Shown here: positions 1 through 7,916 of the stretch, piece after piece | Numbering within the stretch: the stretch's first letter is position 1 | How the letters are laid out: each line of letters starts with the position of its first letter | Assembly: GCA_964439625.1 (NCBI GenBank) | Contig: CAYTPI010000015.1 | Coordinates: 33,143-97,142 of the forward strand | Direction of reading: 5' to 3' | Length of the DNA: 64,000 bases | Source: CAYTPI01 sp964439625 | GTDB lineage: Bacteria > Chloroflexota > Anaerolineae > Aggregatilineales > UBA3940 | Translations under genes and position numbers: made by a program | Notes under the pieces: model-generated | What the model was told of the DNA's origin: nothing | Database searches by the model: none | Seen by the model: only the letters and a program-made list of their open reading frames with translations

Positions 1-1640
1 GGGCGGATCAGCGTAGCTTGCCCTGGCTCGAATGAAATCGTACCACTAACGGGGCCACCCACGCCTGAGCCGAAGGAGTCAACCGTGGCGCAATCTAACA
101 GCGTCAATATATCGGTTGACGCTGGTGCGTTTTCAGTCCCATCAGACAGTAACGTACCCGTAAAGGTATTGGTGCCCGTCCGCTGGACTGTCAGCGTATC
201 GTCCCACTCCACAATTCCATCTTCGTCACTGTCAATGGTGATCTGCCAAGTAAATGAGGAACCGACGCTTAAGACTGGCTCAGTAACATTCGACACGCGA
301 CCATTCTGAAATTCAGCGACCAGTGATCCGGCCGATGACGTTTCAGTGACCCGGTCACCATCATCTTGAACAGAGATACTGTTACGGTTGAAATAGCCAA
401 TGCGAACACGTCCACTACCGTCGTCGTAGTAACACGTTGCCTCTGGCACAATCTCCGACAACTGTAGCTCTGGTGCGCTGCTCAGTGGCTGAACATCCGG
501 CAAGGGCGGCGGAAGCTGCGCTTGCTGCTGCAAGCCAGTATTACCAAACGGTTCATTAATCATTACAACAGCACCCTCAACTAAAATTGCAGGGGCAATG
601 TTCGCAATTAACGGAGTAATGATCGGTAGATTATATTCAATTTGAATGACAACCGGTTCAGATGGCGCACCAGCAAAACCAGACACCAATGCGTCGTTCG
701 TATCAAAGTACTCGTGGTCGGAACTTAGTGCTTCACAGTTGGCACGGGCCGTCTGCGAGTCGACTCCGCTGATGGTAGACCATGAGTTCGTTGCATTATC
801 TAAACAGATACCACCCTGCTCACCGGCAAATGCTGGGTCACCGTAGTAAGCGTTGACGGCAACATCATTTTGAGCGTTGCCACCACGTGAGTTCGAGCGG
901 TCAAACACATCGCTGGAGTTCTGTGGTGAGGAGTCAGTCGGTACCGAGCGCACTTGAACACTATAGTATCCGCCATAACGTTGGCCCGTCTCGGGGTGGA
1001 ACTCACCTGGAGCATTAGGGTCTAGGGGAATGCCCGTCATCGCCCGGACGGCAACTTCTTCGACAGAACACGTCCGTGCATTGCGGAACGGTTGGTAGTA
1101 AGGGTAGGCGGATATGTACGTAGCTTGGGCTTGATACATCGTATGGAGGCGATGATCCCAGTCAGCACCTTCCGTCCACGTTGCCCCAAACGGATAGAAG
1201 TTTACGAGTGGGTCTTGCCGACCATCTTGCGTAGTATGCATGATAGGACGACAAGGAAGAATACGTTGGAGCGCAACATCAGATGTCGCATTCCACCCTG
1301 GCCCGTTACCCCCTGAGACCCCGGTAACATCACCTGTGAAAGGGTCCAGTGAGACGGAGGCCCCACTGATGTTACCATTATCTTCTTGAGTGGTATCGAG
1401 CGCGCCCGACATATCATTGTAATAGTCGTAGAAACGACCAGTCACAGCAAAGCGCCCTGCCATGCGAGCAGCGTGCTGAACTGTGATAAACGCCTGCAAA
1501 ATGCGGGCTATTTCAATGATCATGGTCAGGGTGAGCAGAAACACCAGTAATGTGAGTGCGAACTCAACAAGTGTCTGGGCTACCATTCCACCTGACCGGG
1601 GCTTTTTGGGGTTAGGTCTAAATGATTGCAATTGTGACAT
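1..1640 (-). CDS. TadE/TadG-like pilus assembly protein (3' end outside window)
   Basis: The minus strand stays open from an ATG at 1640 to the window edge, at least 546 codons. After a short basic, proline-rich leader comes a pilin-like segment at about residues 19-45, with TLVEFAL followed by a hydrophobic stretch and then EIARILQAF. This is the TadE/TadG arrangement: a minor pseudopilin anchored in the membrane by one N-terminal helix, with a large extracellular part. The rest is polar and rich in Ser, Thr, Asn and Gly, as expected outside the cell. TadE proteins usually have under 250 residues and TadG proteins are longer, so this fits TadG-type size better. No other tad gene is adjacent; an Flp pilin lies far away at 51249. 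The C-terminus is not visible, so a further domain cannot be excluded. Confidence 0.75.
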   Translation of the reverse strand, partial: MSQLQSFRPNPKKPRSGGMVAQTLVEFALTLLVFLLTLTMIIEIARILQAFITVQHAARMAGRFAVTGRFYDYYNDMSGALDTTQEDNGNISGASVSLDPFTGDVTGVSGGNGPGWNATSDVALQRILPCRPIMHTTQDGRQDPLVNFYPFGATWTEGADWDHRLHTMYQAQATYISAYPYYQPFRNARTCSVEEVAVRAMTGIPLDPNAPGEFHPETGQRYGGYYSVQVRSVPTDSSPQNSSDVFDRSNSRGGNAQNDVAVNAYYGDPAFAGEQGGICLDNATNSWSTISGVDSQTARANCEALSSDHEYFDTNDALVSGFAGAPSEPVVIQIEYNLPIITPLIANIAPAILVEGAVVMINEPFGNTGLQQQAQLPPPLPDVQPLSSAPELQLSEIVPEATCYYDDGSGRVRIGYFNRNSISVQDDGDRVTETSSAGSLVAEFQNGRVSNVTEPVLSVGSSFTWQITIDSDEDGIVEWDDTLTVQRTGTNTFTGTLLSDGTENAPASTDILTLLDCATVDSFGSGVGGPVSGTISFEPGQATLIR

Positions 1641-2272
1641 ATGTTTAGAGACCTTCCATAAAAAATAAATAAGTCCGTTAATTCATCGCCAAACCAAGAA
1701 ATAAGAGTCGGTTGCACTGCGAAGAATTACTAAAAGCCAACGGCCTAACTCTTCGATCCGTTTTCCTACAGACCGGAAAGTATAGGACATATACAGTTGT
1801 TAAGGCTGACAAACGAAAATATTTGCCATACGGACGCATTATACCTGAGATCACATCACATGAAACATAGTACGTCCGCGCTAATGGGACTCCGAAACAG
1901 ATTGTAACAGTTAATAAATCGTTGTTTTATGTTTTAAATCTGTAAGATGATGCCCGGAACCTAGCTGCTTATTACTCTAACAAAGAACTGTTACCTAGCT
2001 ATTTTTACACCCATGGGCTTAGCATGCAGCAAACCCCATGCGAAACCGTCACAATTGCTACAAATGCAGCGCCCTGCTATAGTTGTCAATAGGCTTAACG
2101 AGTGGTGAATGTGAGGCAATTTGTCGGGATTTGACTTGCACTTATCCGGGGCAGTTTCTCCACACAATGTGCTCTGCACCAAAGCATTAGTTAACAGTCG
2201 AGTCATATCGCCAGTTTGTTCAGCAAGATGCTGGCACATTCCACAGTGTCGATAAAGAGAAGACAAACCATC
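1641..2272. other. intergenic region between divergent genes
   Basis: About 630 bases separate the TadE-like gene (minus) from the DnaB-like gene (plus). The stretch is AT-rich towards the TadE side and presumably holds both promoters, but I could not fix a convincing -35/-10 pair. A minus-strand reading frame of about 111 codons (1991-2326) crosses into the next gene, has no recognisable motif and was judged spurious. No tRNA, repeat or hairpin terminator was seen. Confidence 0.4.
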
Positions 2273-3379
2273 ATGGTTAATTTCAGCGAGCAGGACAATG
2301 CCCAACGTGCCGCTGCGGCAGGTCATTCAGATACACGCAGTGCTCATATACCCCGAACACTCTCACAAGTTCTTAATGAAGCATCAGAAGCTATCGTCAA
2401 AGGAGATTTGACCAGCTATATTCCAATCCCAACCGGGTTCGACCCACTCGACTCTGCTATTAGCGGCGGTTTGCAGCGTGGTGAACTCATTCTGCTGGGC
2501 GGTGCCCAAGGGATCGGCAAGACGATCACAACGTTGCAGATTGCTCGCAACATCGTGCGCGGCGGTAAGGATATGTACGCCTTTTTCCTTTGCTACGAAC
2601 ATCCCGAAACGCACCTCATGAACCGCTTGATCTGTATGGAGAGCGTCAACCCGCCAGAAATGACGACCAGTCAGGGGCTTCGCATGAAGGACCTGCAAGA
2701 CATCATCATTTCAAAACGTGCCAAGCAATATCTCGGACGTGAAGCCGGGACAGGCTCGCTGCGCGGCATCTTACGTGAAAATGAACGGACGTCACCCGCC
2801 CTTGCCCGTATGGCGGACTATGCCGACCGATTGATCATGCTCAAGGCCAGCCCCGCCGTCACAACATTGAGTACCATCCGTGATATGGTAGGTCGGTTGA
2901 CAGATGCGACCAATGGCAAAGTGGTCGTCTTTGTTGACTATCTTCAGAAGGTGGCAATTTACCCGGAGCGCGCCCAAGACGAAAACGATAAAGTTACTAT
3001 CATTGTCGAAGGCCTAAAGGACATTGCCCTGAGCTACAACATCCCAGTGATGGCAGTTGTCGCCTCTGACCGCGAAGGCTTGAAATCTAAGCGCTTGCAC
3101 TTGTTCCATCTACGGGGATCATCTGCGCTTGACTATGAGTGTGATATTGCCTTAATTATGAATAACAAGTTCAAAATTCTGTCTAAGGATCATGTCGCAT
3201 TCAACCCATATCAAGCTCGACAATTTCGTGAATGGGTCGTGTTTACCATTGAGAAAAATCGCGCTGGGCGTGCTATGATCGATATCGAGTTCCATCTCAA
3301 TGCGCCTTACTTCTGTTTTAATCCGAAGGGGCAGATGGTACAGCAGCAGTTAATCGACGAGAAGATCATCGAGCAGTAG
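2273..3379 (+). CDS. DnaB/KaiC-like RecA-fold ATPase
   Basis: Predicted 368-residue ATPase resembling the C-terminal motor of replicative helicase DnaB but without the DnaB N-terminal primase-binding domain. Visible features are GFDPLDSAISGGLQRGE leading to the Walker A motif GGAQGIGKT, a Walker B-like VVVFVDYLQK, and a late IEKNRAGRAM segment, in the order found in DnaB/RadA/KaiC ATPases. The frame is open upstream to a TTG at 2216, but the ATG at 2273 follows an AAAGAGAAG stretch and is preferred. It leads a plus-strand group with a zinc-ribbon protein and membrane proteins, an unusual setting for a helicase. A role in DNA unwinding, in phage-type replication or as a signalling ATPase cannot be separated from sequence. 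The true DnaB is at 15471. Confidence 0.75.
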   Translation: MVNFSEQDNAQRAAAAGHSDTRSAHIPRTLSQVLNEASEAIVKGDLTSYIPIPTGFDPLDSAISGGLQRGELILLGGAQGIGKTITTLQIARNIVRGGKDMYAFFLCYEHPETHLMNRLICMESVNPPEMTTSQGLRMKDLQDIIISKRAKQYLGREAGTGSLRGILRENERTSPALARMADYADRLIMLKASPAVTTLSTIRDMVGRLTDATNGKVVVFVDYLQKVAIYPERAQDENDKVTIIVEGLKDIALSYNIPVMAVVASDREGLKSKRLHLFHLRGSSALDYECDIALIMNNKFKILSKDHVAFNPYQARQFREWVVFTIEKNRAGRAMIDIEFHLNAPYFCFNPKGQMVQQQLIDEKIIEQ

Positions 3380-3422
3380 TCAGTTTATTTCCGCGAGTTA
3401 GTCTTGCTAGGAAACGTACCTA

Positions 3423-3785
3423 ATGACAGTGACCTGCAAATATTGCGGGGAAACAAACCCAGAGGGCACTATTGTCTGCCCATGGTGTGGACGCCGGGAT
3501 CAAGAAGTGGCTGAAGCTGTTCAAAAAGCGGCTGAAGCGACCAAGCGAAAAGCCCGCCAGCAGCGCGAAGCAGCTGAAAAAGAACGCCGCCGGAAAGCGC
3601 GTCAAGAAAATGGTCTTGGCGCAAAAATCCTAGATTTTATGGATCGACAGCGCTTCCTTGAGGTGTACAGCAGTCTGATTCGCGAGCAGCAGCATGTTGG
3701 CCCAAAAGGTATTGTGATTATTGTGTTGACAGTCCTAGCAATTGCGCTGCCCTTTGCGACCCTGTTGCTAATTTTTGCGACTTAG
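3423..3785 (+). CDS. zinc-ribbon protein with coiled coil and C-terminal membrane helix
   Basis: A 120-residue protein in three parts. Residues 5-22 form a zinc ribbon with two CxxC pairs (CKYCGE and CPWCGR). Residues about 27-65 are a highly charged Ala/Arg/Lys/Glu helix, probably a coiled coil. Residues about 97-118 are one strongly hydrophobic segment that would anchor the C-terminus in the membrane. It lies 43 bases after the DnaB-like ATPase gene and 52 before a polytopic membrane protein, so the three may be co-transcribed. No enzymatic motif is present; an adaptor tethering something to the membrane is a guess. Confidence 0.65.
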   Translation: MTVTCKYCGETNPEGTIVCPWCGRRDQEVAEAVQKAAEATKRKARQQREAAEKERRRKARQENGLGAKILDFMDRQRFLEVYSSLIREQQHVGPKGIVIIVLTVLAIALPFATLLLIFAT

Positions 3786-3837
3786 AGCTAGCCACAACCA
3801 CAGTTCAATTCGCACCACCATCTGAGGCATCAACACT

Positions 3838-5187
3838 ATGAAAATATTCAAGTTGGTTATTCGGCTGGTAGGGCTGATTGTCGTCCTGCTGACGTTTATA
3901 TGCGCGATTGGCAGCTTCCTGATCTACAGCTCCGGCATTCTCAACGATCTCCCTGCCGTCGCTCTGCCAGAAATCCCTGAACGAGAAGACATCGTCCCAC
4001 CATCTGTTGAAGATATTCCTGGTGCAGGAACGTTTGGCTCACTCGATGCCCTCAAGAACCTTGATAGCGACGAGACCATTATCCTCTCACGCGAGCTTAC
4101 TCAGCGCCCACTATTGGCCCGGCTACCGGCATCACCAAAAGATATCTCTACAGATCCCAGTGTGGTTGGCACCAATGTTTTTCTGGCTATTGTGATGGCA
4201 TTGGCTTTCGGTGTGACCAACACCGTTCTCGACAATNNNNNNNNNNATCGTATTGAGGCGTGGATCGGCGTGTTTGGCTTGAGAAAGCCAGTGGCGGGCA
4301 TGCGAAATTTAGTCAGTAGTACAGGCGAAAATGGCATTGGTGGGTCATTAATATCGATTCCACTCATCGCCTTGGTTTTGGTTGGGTATGGCTTCATCTT
4401 TGCTCTACTCGAGATTGAAACCTCGCTTTTTAGCGCGTCAGGGTTGGTATTAGCTGCTCAAATGACGATTGCCGTTGCGATTGTTACCTTTAGTGGCGAC
4501 CTTGCGCGTCGCCTCTTGAGTCGCATTTGGGGGACACGCTCCAGCTACCGTTTATATCCAGTCAGCATGGTCACAGCGCTGGTATCCGTCGCCATCTCAC
4601 GAGTCTTTGTGCTGCAACCTGGGATCGCTTTCGGTGTACCTGGCAGTTCTGAGATCGATATGCCACCAGAGGTTGAAGAAAAACGCGAGCGAACCTTGGC
4701 ATTTTTCTCAATCCTATTTGTGGCACTCGCTGGGGCCTTATTCTGGACGTTCAGCAGTGTAATTACGCTGATCTTGGATACACCGCTTCAGGTGAGTGTG
4801 GCCCTGACCGTCGGTAATGTTCTAAAAGTATTACAAGATCTCTCACTTCTGGTCTTCCTGATTGCCCTGGAGAGTGCCTTCTTTGACCTGATGCCGGCCC
4901 TCAATACGGATGGAAAAACTATCTTTGTTTGGAACCCATTGGCATGGGGGGCGATGTTTCTCCCGGTGGCCTTCATCTTCAACCATTTTCTGCTGAACCC
5001 TGCCAGTGACTTTCTCAGTTCCTTCCAAGAGAGCAATGTACGCGCAATGTGGTTTATACTTATTGTACTTATTGGGGTAACGGCTACCTTGTGGTTCTAT
5101 TTCAAGTTCGTTGACGATCTGCTTCAGGAATGGGTGGGCTTAAAGAGAAAGCCACGACGCAGGCCGCCGCCACCACCAGCGTACTAA
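3838..5187 (+). CDS. polytopic membrane protein of unknown function (contains assembly gap)
   Basis: About 449 residues as drawn, but ten N at 4237-4246 interrupt the sequence around residues 134-137, so the true length and even the frame across the gap are not proven. The reading frame is open on both sides. A first membrane helix lies at residues 7-29, followed by a soluble, acidic and proline-containing stretch to about residue 115, then roughly seven hydrophobic segments. The C-terminus is basic and ends in a polyproline run (RRRPPPPPAY). No family was recognised. It lies between the zinc-ribbon protein and the histidine kinase on the same strand. Confidence 0.6.
   Translation: MKIFKLVIRLVGLIVVLLTFICAIGSFLIYSSGILNDLPAVALPEIPEREDIVPPSVEDIPGAGTFGSLDALKNLDSDETIILSRELTQRPLLARLPASPKDISTDPSVVGTNVFLAIVMALAFGVTNTVLDNXXXXRIEAWIGVFGLRKPVAGMRNLVSSTGENGIGGSLISIPLIALVLVGYGFIFALLEIETSLFSASGLVLAAQMTIAVAIVTFSGDLARRLLSRIWGTRSSYRLYPVSMVTALVSVAISRVFVLQPGIAFGVPGSSEIDMPPEVEEKRERTLAFFSILFVALAGALFWTFSSVITLILDTPLQVSVALTVGNVLKVLQDLSLLVFLIALESAFFDLMPALNTDGKTIFVWNPLAWGAMFLPVAFIFNHFLLNPASDFLSSFQESNVRAMWFILIVLIGVTATLWFYFKFVDDLLQEWVGLKRKPRRRPPPPPAY
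4237..4246. other. assembly gap (10 N)
   Basis: Ten consecutive N inside the membrane-protein gene. The round number suggests a scaffolding placeholder rather than a measured distance, so the length of the gene is uncertain. Confidence 0.95.
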
Positions 5188-5297
5188 CGAGTACTACTCG
5201 ACTATTTAATATAGATCTCTTACAGTTATAAGCATACTAGGCTTGACGCTTCATTATAAGCGTTGCCACTTAGAGTGTCATCATTGGGTACTTATTT

Positions 5298-7136
5298 ATG
5301 GATAATACAACCAAATCATCACAAACTGTCTACTCGGATAGGCCCGAACTTGGGTCGAAGTTAGCAGCGGCTCGCCAGTCATTGATGCTGCTGAAGAGCC
5401 AAATACGGGCAGGAGAGTTTGAAGGCAATTATTGGGCACTGCGCCTAGACGAACTCAATGACCTGCTTGCTCAGGTCGTCCAAGAGCGGTTGGAAACTGA
5501 CCAGAAGCAGCGGCTGGCTGCACTTTATGAAGTTAGCCGAGCATTGGGCTCCTCGCTTGATCTTGACGAAGTGCTCAACGAAGTGATGGATGCCATCATT
5601 CAATTGACGCGGGCAGAGCGGGGCTTCTTGATGCTGTTTGAGGGCGGCAAACTGCAAGTCAAAGCGGCACGGAACGTCGCTAAGGAAACGCTATCTGAAG
5701 AAGATTTTGCTTTCAGCCGCAGCGTCATCCGGACGGTAGCAGAGACAGGTAACCAGGTTGTAACTACCAATGCCGCTGAAGATCCACGCTTCGCCCAGCA
5801 AGCTAGTGTTGTTGCCAATAACCTGCGCTCCATTCAGTGCGTACCGCTGCGCGCCCGCGGCAACATCATCGGTGTTATTTATGTTGATAATACCGTGCAT
5901 GTCGGCGTCTTTGAAGAGACCGACCTTGAAATGCTGTCAACATTTGCCTCACAGGCAGCTGTAGCCATTGAGAATGCCCGCTTGTTCACTATGACCGATC
6001 AGGCGTTGGCGGCTCGCGTCGAAGAGCTCTCTGTGATGCAGGAGATCGACAAGCAGCTCAACGCCACACTCGACTTTGAACGCGTGATGGACCTCACGCT
6101 CAACTGGGCCATTCGTGCCACCCACTCTGACAATGGCGCTATCGGCGTCCGCGATCTTGAAACCGGCGAGATACAGGTTATCGCGATGCGGGGAGACTTA
6201 CCAGACGACATTATTGCCCAGCTCAACAGTGACCTATCTGAGATGCCAAGTGATTATCTAGCTGTGGCCATCCAGCGCGAGGGACGTATTATCGGCGTCA
6301 TCATCACCAACCGCAACGATGGCACCACCTTTTCCCCACTTACTCGGGACTTCGTCCAACGGCTGGGCGACCATGCCGCCATTGCCATTGAGAACGCGCA
6401 ACTCTATGATGCTGTTCGGCGTGCCAACGACGCTAAGACAGAATTCGTTTCTATTGTGACCCATGAACTGCGGCTACCAATGACGGCAATCAAAGGGTAT
6501 ACAGATATGGTCCTCCTGTCGCCCGATGTCAATGAAAAGCACGCCAGCTACTTACAGATCGTTCGCAATAATGTTGACCGGATGTCCGTCCTCGTCAGTG
6601 ACTTGAGTGACATTTCAAGAATTGAGTCTGGGCGACTTAAGATAGAAATTGAAGATACCGTCGATATCCGCGAAGCTCTGGAAGACTCAATCGCAGGCAT
6701 GAGGGGTGAGATCGACCGCCGCGAACATAATATCGTCATAGATATCCCCGACGATATGTCCACCGTCCGCGTTGACTCACGTAGATTGCAGCAGATCTTC
6801 ACCAACCTCGTAAGTAACGCTTATAAATACACACCAGATGGCGGTACGATTACAATTTCAGCAGAAGTCGATGGCGATTATGCGCTCATCGCCGTGATGG
6901 ATACCGGCATCGGGATGACGCCAGAAGAGCTCGACAACTTGTACACCAAGTTCTGGCGTGCGGATCAACTCCATGTGCGAGAACAGCCAGGCACTGGCCT
7001 TGGGCTGGCAATTGCCAAAAACATAATCGAGATGCACGGTGGTGAGATGGACGTTAGCAGTGAGAAGGGCGTGGGTACAACTTTTTCGTTTACTTTGCCT
7101 ACTACCGAGGCGGATATAGAAATTATTGTTGAGTAA
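5298..7136 (+). CDS. GAF-GAF sensor histidine kinase
   Basis: A 612-residue cytoplasmic sensor kinase with no membrane segment. Order: N-terminal helical region (1-80), GAF domain 1 (about 83-233), GAF domain 2 (about 247-383), HisKA dimerisation domain with the H-box FVSIVTHELRLPMTAIKGY (phospho-accepting His389), then the HATPase domain with N-box TNLVSNAYKY, G1 box DTGIGMTPEEL and G2 box GTGLGLAIAKN. All catalytic boxes are intact. GAF domains commonly bind small ligands or chromophores; neither carries an obvious cysteine-based bilin site. The next gene on the strand is a single-domain response regulator, about 200 bases downstream, which is the likely but unproven partner. A strong hairpin follows the kinase, so the two genes may be transcribed separately. 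Confidence 0.93.
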   Translation: MDNTTKSSQTVYSDRPELGSKLAAARQSLMLLKSQIRAGEFEGNYWALRLDELNDLLAQVVQERLETDQKQRLAALYEVSRALGSSLDLDEVLNEVMDAIIQLTRAERGFLMLFEGGKLQVKAARNVAKETLSEEDFAFSRSVIRTVAETGNQVVTTNAAEDPRFAQQASVVANNLRSIQCVPLRARGNIIGVIYVDNTVHVGVFEETDLEMLSTFASQAAVAIENARLFTMTDQALAARVEELSVMQEIDKQLNATLDFERVMDLTLNWAIRATHSDNGAIGVRDLETGEIQVIAMRGDLPDDIIAQLNSDLSEMPSDYLAVAIQREGRIIGVIITNRNDGTTFSPLTRDFVQRLGDHAAIAIENAQLYDAVRRANDAKTEFVSIVTHELRLPMTAIKGYTDMVLLSPDVNEKHASYLQIVRNNVDRMSVLVSDLSDISRIESGRLKIEIEDTVDIREALEDSIAGMRGEIDRREHNIVIDIPDDMSTVRVDSRRLQQIFTNLVSNAYKYTPDGGTITISAEVDGDYALIAVMDTGIGMTPEELDNLYTKFWRADQLHVREQPGTGLGLAIAKNIIEMHGGEMDVSSEKGVGTTFSFTLPTTEADIEIIVE

Positions 7137-7166
7137 CATACATGTTCAGTCTTAAGATCACCATTG

Positions 7167-7190
7167 CGAGCGCTTCGAAGCGCTCGTTTT
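7167..7190 (+). terminator. intrinsic terminator after the histidine kinase
   Basis: A perfect 20-base inverted repeat, CGAGCGCTTCGAAGCGCTCG, is followed directly by TTTT. It starts 30 bases after the kinase stop codon. The stem is 8 bp around a TCGA loop. Confidence 0.75.
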
Positions 7191-7208
7191 GATCCGGCAG
7201 ATAGCGGT

Positions 7209-7226
7209 ATCCTCCAAAAGGAGGAT
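7209..7226. repeat. small hairpin ATCCTCC-AAAA-GGAGGAT
   Basis: A perfect 7-bp stem with an AAAA loop, just downstream of the kinase terminator. It exposes GGAGG in one arm but lies too far from the next start codon (7339) to be its ribosome-binding site. It has no T-tract on the plus strand. Function unknown. Confidence 0.4.
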
Positions 7227-7338
7227 TGCTCTCACAATCCTGAACAAGCTCAACAAATTACCCCTATATGACTTATAATACTGTTGGGTTAAAGCAAAGC
7301 TATAACGTAGCGTAAATAATTTATGAGGGAAGTCTTTT

Positions 7339-7710
7339 ATGGAAATAGGAAGTGATGTTCTCATTGTCAATGACGATCCAGATACACGCCGCATTTTAAA
7401 GCTAGTAATTGAAAGTAAGTTCAATGTGCCAACACGACTGGCAAGTGATGGCATAGAAGCACTAAAAGCCTTGAACCAAAATGCACCTCGCTTAATCATT
7501 CTTGATTTAATGATGCCAAACCTTGACGGCTTCGAGGTGCTGCGATGCTTGCAAACCTGGCGTGATTTGAAGCATGTGCCCGTAGTGGTCGTAACAGCCT
7601 CGGACTTTGAAGACTTGACCACCATCACGCGGGAATACCCCGTTTATTTCTTAAAGGGTGGCTTGAACATCGATGATTTCACCCAGTGCCTACAGCCAAT
7701 ACTGAATTAA
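7339..7710 (+). CDS. single-domain response regulator
   Basis: A 123-residue protein consisting only of a receiver domain. The acidic pair Asp12-Asp13, phospho-acceptor Asp56 (in LIILDLMMPNLDG), switch residue Thr86 and Lys106 are all in place, so it should be phosphorylatable. No DNA-binding or enzymatic output domain follows, so it acts through protein-protein contacts or as part of a phosphorelay. It is preceded by the GAF histidine kinase and by TATAAT at 7274-7279, a possible -10 element that would let it be transcribed apart from the kinase. Confidence 0.9.
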   Translation: MEIGSDVLIVNDDPDTRRILKLVIESKFNVPTRLASDGIEALKALNQNAPRLIILDLMMPNLDGFEVLRCLQTWRDLKHVPVVVVTASDFEDLTTITREYPVYFLKGGLNIDDFTQCLQPILN

Positions 7711-7748
7711 TTCTACGGCAAACACACGCAGAGAAATGAGCCTACCGC

Positions 7749-7815
7749 TCACTACATGGGAATGAAGCCCCGTGTTGTCCATTATTTCTTCAAGCCTGGG
7801 TCTTCAGGCCCAGGC
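7749..7815. repeat. dispersed element copy 1 (IS200/IS605-end-like hairpins)
   Basis: A 67-base segment shared with 44459-44523. Both copies begin TCACTAYATGGGAATGAA, continue KCCCC, have an unrelated centre with TTAYTTCTT, and end in GGGTCTTCAGGCCCAGGC. The last part folds as CCTGGGTC-TTCA-GGCCCAGG. Spacing between the two conserved blocks differs by one base only. It lies between the response regulator and the FHA-ABC gene, outside any coding region. The paired hairpins GGG-AATGAAG-CCC and CTGGG-CCCAG resemble right ends of IS200/IS605 or TnpB elements, but no transposase is present. Confidence 0.55.
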
Positions 7816-7916
7816 CCCCAGTTGGCACGAGGTTAAGAGCATCCTTGTGATTACTGCTGTCTCGCGCAACAGTCTGTCTGCGTCAGCGTGAAACGTGATT
7901 AGCACCCACCCATACG

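Noticed and set aside
1991..2326. Minus-strand reading frame of 111 codons overlapping the DnaB-like gene
   Set aside because: No recognisable motif, no ribosome-binding site, and it overlaps the start of a well-supported gene.
7749..7815. Complete insertion sequence
   Set aside because: No transposase or TnpB frame nearby; only hairpin-rich ends are shared with the second copy.
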